Position numbers and translations under genes: made by a program | NCBI RefSeq assembly: GCF_007858975.2 | Contig: NZ_CP042220.2 | Location: 3,038,001-3,102,000, forward strand | DNA length: 64,000 bases | Reading direction: 5' to 3' | Source: Dickeya poaceiphila | GTDB lineage: Bacteria > Pseudomonadota > Gammaproteobacteria > Enterobacterales > Enterobacteriaceae | Notes under the pieces: generated by a model | What the model saw: only the letters and a program-made list of their open reading frames with translations | Databases searched by the model: none | What the model was told of the DNA's origin: nothing | In this document: positions 62,412-64,000 of the stretch, piece after piece | Position numbering within the stretch: position 1 is the stretch's first letter | Layout: each line of letters starts with the position of its first letter

Positions 62412-64000
62412 ATGAAATTTCGAGGATTTTTTGTTAAACGACCGTCTGCTGTCATGATCAGTGCGTTTATCAGTTCATTGTCATTTCCCGCAATGTCGGC
62501 AGACAATGCTCCGTCCTCCACCACCGAAGATACCCTGACCGTCACTGCCAATGGTCAGAATCATTCTTCAGAAAATGCATGGGGCCCGGTAGGCTCTATG
62601 GTGGCAAAACGCAGTGCGACGGGTACCAAAACGGATACACCGTTACGTAAAACACCACAATCAGTCACCGTAGTGACTCGTGAAGAAATGGATCTGCTCG
62701 ATCCTCCAAACCTGAAAGACGCTTTTCGTTATTCAGCTGGCGTGATGACTGACAACCGAGGCTCAACAACCCTATTCAATTCCATCAATATTCGGGGTTT
62801 TAGCCAGATTGCGGATAATATTTACCTTGATGGACTCAAACTACAGAGTGACGATTATGCGTCATTTCAGGTTGACCCTTATATGCTGGAACGCGCTGAA
62901 TTGTTACGTGGCCCCGCGTCAGTCTTATACGGCCTGAGTGATCCCAGTGGGGTTATCGCGTTGGTGAGCAAACGTCCAACCGCGGAAACTATACGTGAAA
63001 TTCAGTTTAAGGCCGGGAACCATAATCTTTTTCAAACCGGTTTTGATTTTGGCGGCGCGGTTGACGATAAAGGGGGATTAACGTACCGACTGACGGGGGT
63101 GGCCAGCGATCAGGATCAGCAACAAGTCGGTGAAAAGGCAAAACGTTATTCGATAGCGCCGTCATTCACCTGGCGTCCAGATGACAAAACCAGCTTTACT
63201 TTTTTAAGCAACTTTCTCAATGAACCGGATGTTGGCTGGTTCGGCTATCTACCTAAAGAAGGGACCGTGACTAGCGGGGTCAGCGGTAAGCTGCCGACCA
63301 ACTTTAATGATGGCGAGCCGGGCTACAATAAAATTTCCCGAAATCAGAAGTTAGTCGGTTATACATTCGATCATCAAATTAACGATAACTGGACCATACG
63401 TCAGAATCTGCGCTACGGAACGGTCAATATGGATTACAGGACCATCTATGGCAGTGGTGTTTCCATGTTTGACCCCACTCAGCTAGCGCGAGGGGCATTG
63501 GTGTTCAAGGAGGATTTGTCGACTTTTGCAGTCGATACTCAGGCACAAAGCACGTTTTCTACAGATGCTGTCGATCACACGCTGTTGATGGGGGTGGATT
63601 ATCGCCACACCCGAAATGACGTTGATCATGCGCTTGGTCTGGCATCAAGTCTGAATCTGGTTAATCCTGTTTATGGTAATACCGCAGTGCAGTATTTCAG
63701 TTACAGTAGCCAGATAGACCGCCAGGAGCAAACCGGACTGTATCTACAAGATCAGGCTGAATGGAATCGTTGGGTATTAACCCTGGGCGGACGGTACGAT
63801 TGGGCTAAAACAGACACGGTCAATCGCTTGAGCGACAATGCTGTGACCAAACAGGACGACAATCAATTTACCTGGCGTGGGGGCGTGAATTACCTGTTTG
63901 ACAACGGTATTTCACCTTATTTCAGCTACAGTGAATCGTTCCTGCCAACCAGCGGCACCGACTATGCCGGTAATACATTCAAGGCGTCACGCGCTAAACA
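62412..64000 (+). CDS. TonB-dependent siderophore receptor (5' part)
   Basis: This is an outer-membrane ferric-siderophore receptor that runs past the right edge; 529 codons are visible. A signal peptide (SAFISSLSFPAMSA, cut near residue 30) is followed by a TonB-box-like EDTLTVTA, the plug domain (RKTPQSVTVVTREEM, NSINIRGFSQIADNIYLDG, ERAELLRGPASVLYGLSDPSG) and the first half of the beta-barrel. The pattern is closest to ferrichrome/ferrioxamine-type receptors (FhuA/FcuA/FoxA group). Its start has only a weak GAG ribosome site. Confidence 0.9.
   Translation, partial: MKFRGFFVKRPSAVMISAFISSLSFPAMSADNAPSSTTEDTLTVTANGQNHSSENAWGPVGSMVAKRSATGTKTDTPLRKTPQSVTVVTREEMDLLDPPNLKDAFRYSAGVMTDNRGSTTLFNSINIRGFSQIADNIYLDGLKLQSDDYASFQVDPYMLERAELLRGPASVLYGLSDPSGVIALVSKRPTAETIREIQFKAGNHNLFQTGFDFGGAVDDKGGLTYRLTGVASDQDQQQVGEKAKRYSIAPSFTWRPDDKTSFTFLSNFLNEPDVGWFGYLPKEGTVTSGVSGKLPTNFNDGEPGYNKISRNQKLVGYTFDHQINDNWTIRQNLRYGTVNMDYRTIYGSGVSMFDPTQLARGALVFKEDLSTFAVDTQAQSTFSTDAVDHTLLMGVDYRHTRNDVDHALGLASSLNLVNPVYGNTAVQYFSYSSQIDRQEQTGLYLQDQAEWNRWVLTLGGRYDWAKTDTVNRLSDNAVTKQDDNQFTWRGGVNYLFDNGISPYFSYSESFLPTSGTDYAGNTFKASRAK

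Overview
The window is chromosomal DNA of a plant-pathogenic enterobacterium, almost certainly a Dickeya (formerly Erwinia chrysanthemi). The first 41 kb follow the gene order of the E. coli lac-distal region (yajQ-panE-yajL-thiI-xseB-ispA-dxs ... nrdR-yajI ... secFD-yajC-tgt-queA-acpH ... proY-brnQ ... phoRB-sbcDC-mak-rdgC ... ppnP-aroL). The periplasmic asparaginase at 37455-38501 is nearly the same, as I recall it, as the well-known E. chrysanthemi enzyme.

Layout. 1-19 kb is housekeeping: pantothenate, thiamine (thiI, thiL) and isoprenoid (ispA, dxs) synthesis, the riboflavin/nusB cluster, nrdR, the SecDF-YajC translocase, queuosine tRNA modification (tgt, queA), AcpH and a 2-Cys peroxiredoxin. 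19-33 kb holds the ProY and BrnQ permeases, a stand-alone MetE-like methyltransferase, the PhoB-PhoR phosphate regulon with its own PstS-like binding protein and a clear Pho box, the SbcCD nuclease, fructokinase and RdgC. 34-42 kb mixes a chemoreceptor, ppnP, aroL (preceded by an unannotated 34-codon ORF), ansB, a second divergent MetE-like protein, a HAD phosphatase and a GNAT acetyltransferase.

The most interesting module is at 43.2-46.2 kb. Four co-directional, tightly packed genes have the composition of the Pseudomonas SiaABCD signalling pathway: a PP2C/SpoIIE phosphatase, a SiaB-type kinase, a SiaC-type phospho-switch protein and a GGDEF diguanylate cyclase. Here the phosphatase has a soluble CBS-like sensor in place of the membrane/HAMP sensor, the SiaC-like protein carries a duplicated insert, and the cyclase lacks the usual inhibitory RxxD site. 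An unrecognised divergent gene lies just upstream.

From about 47 kb the DNA becomes accessory: an MFS exporter, a secreted PEBP/YbhB protein divergent from an AraC regulator, and a second chemoreceptor with a CheR-tether-like tail. A ketopantoate-reductase-family pseudogene is split by an intact 1295-bp IS256-family element, with 8-bp target duplications that rejoin the gene exactly. An IS3 transposase scrap, a His-rich orphan protein and a second AraC regulator follow. Then comes a three-gene RND efflux operon whose pump gene looks compositionally foreign, and the start of a TonB-dependent siderophore receptor that runs off the end. I saw no tRNA, rRNA, CRISPR array, riboswitch or prophage.
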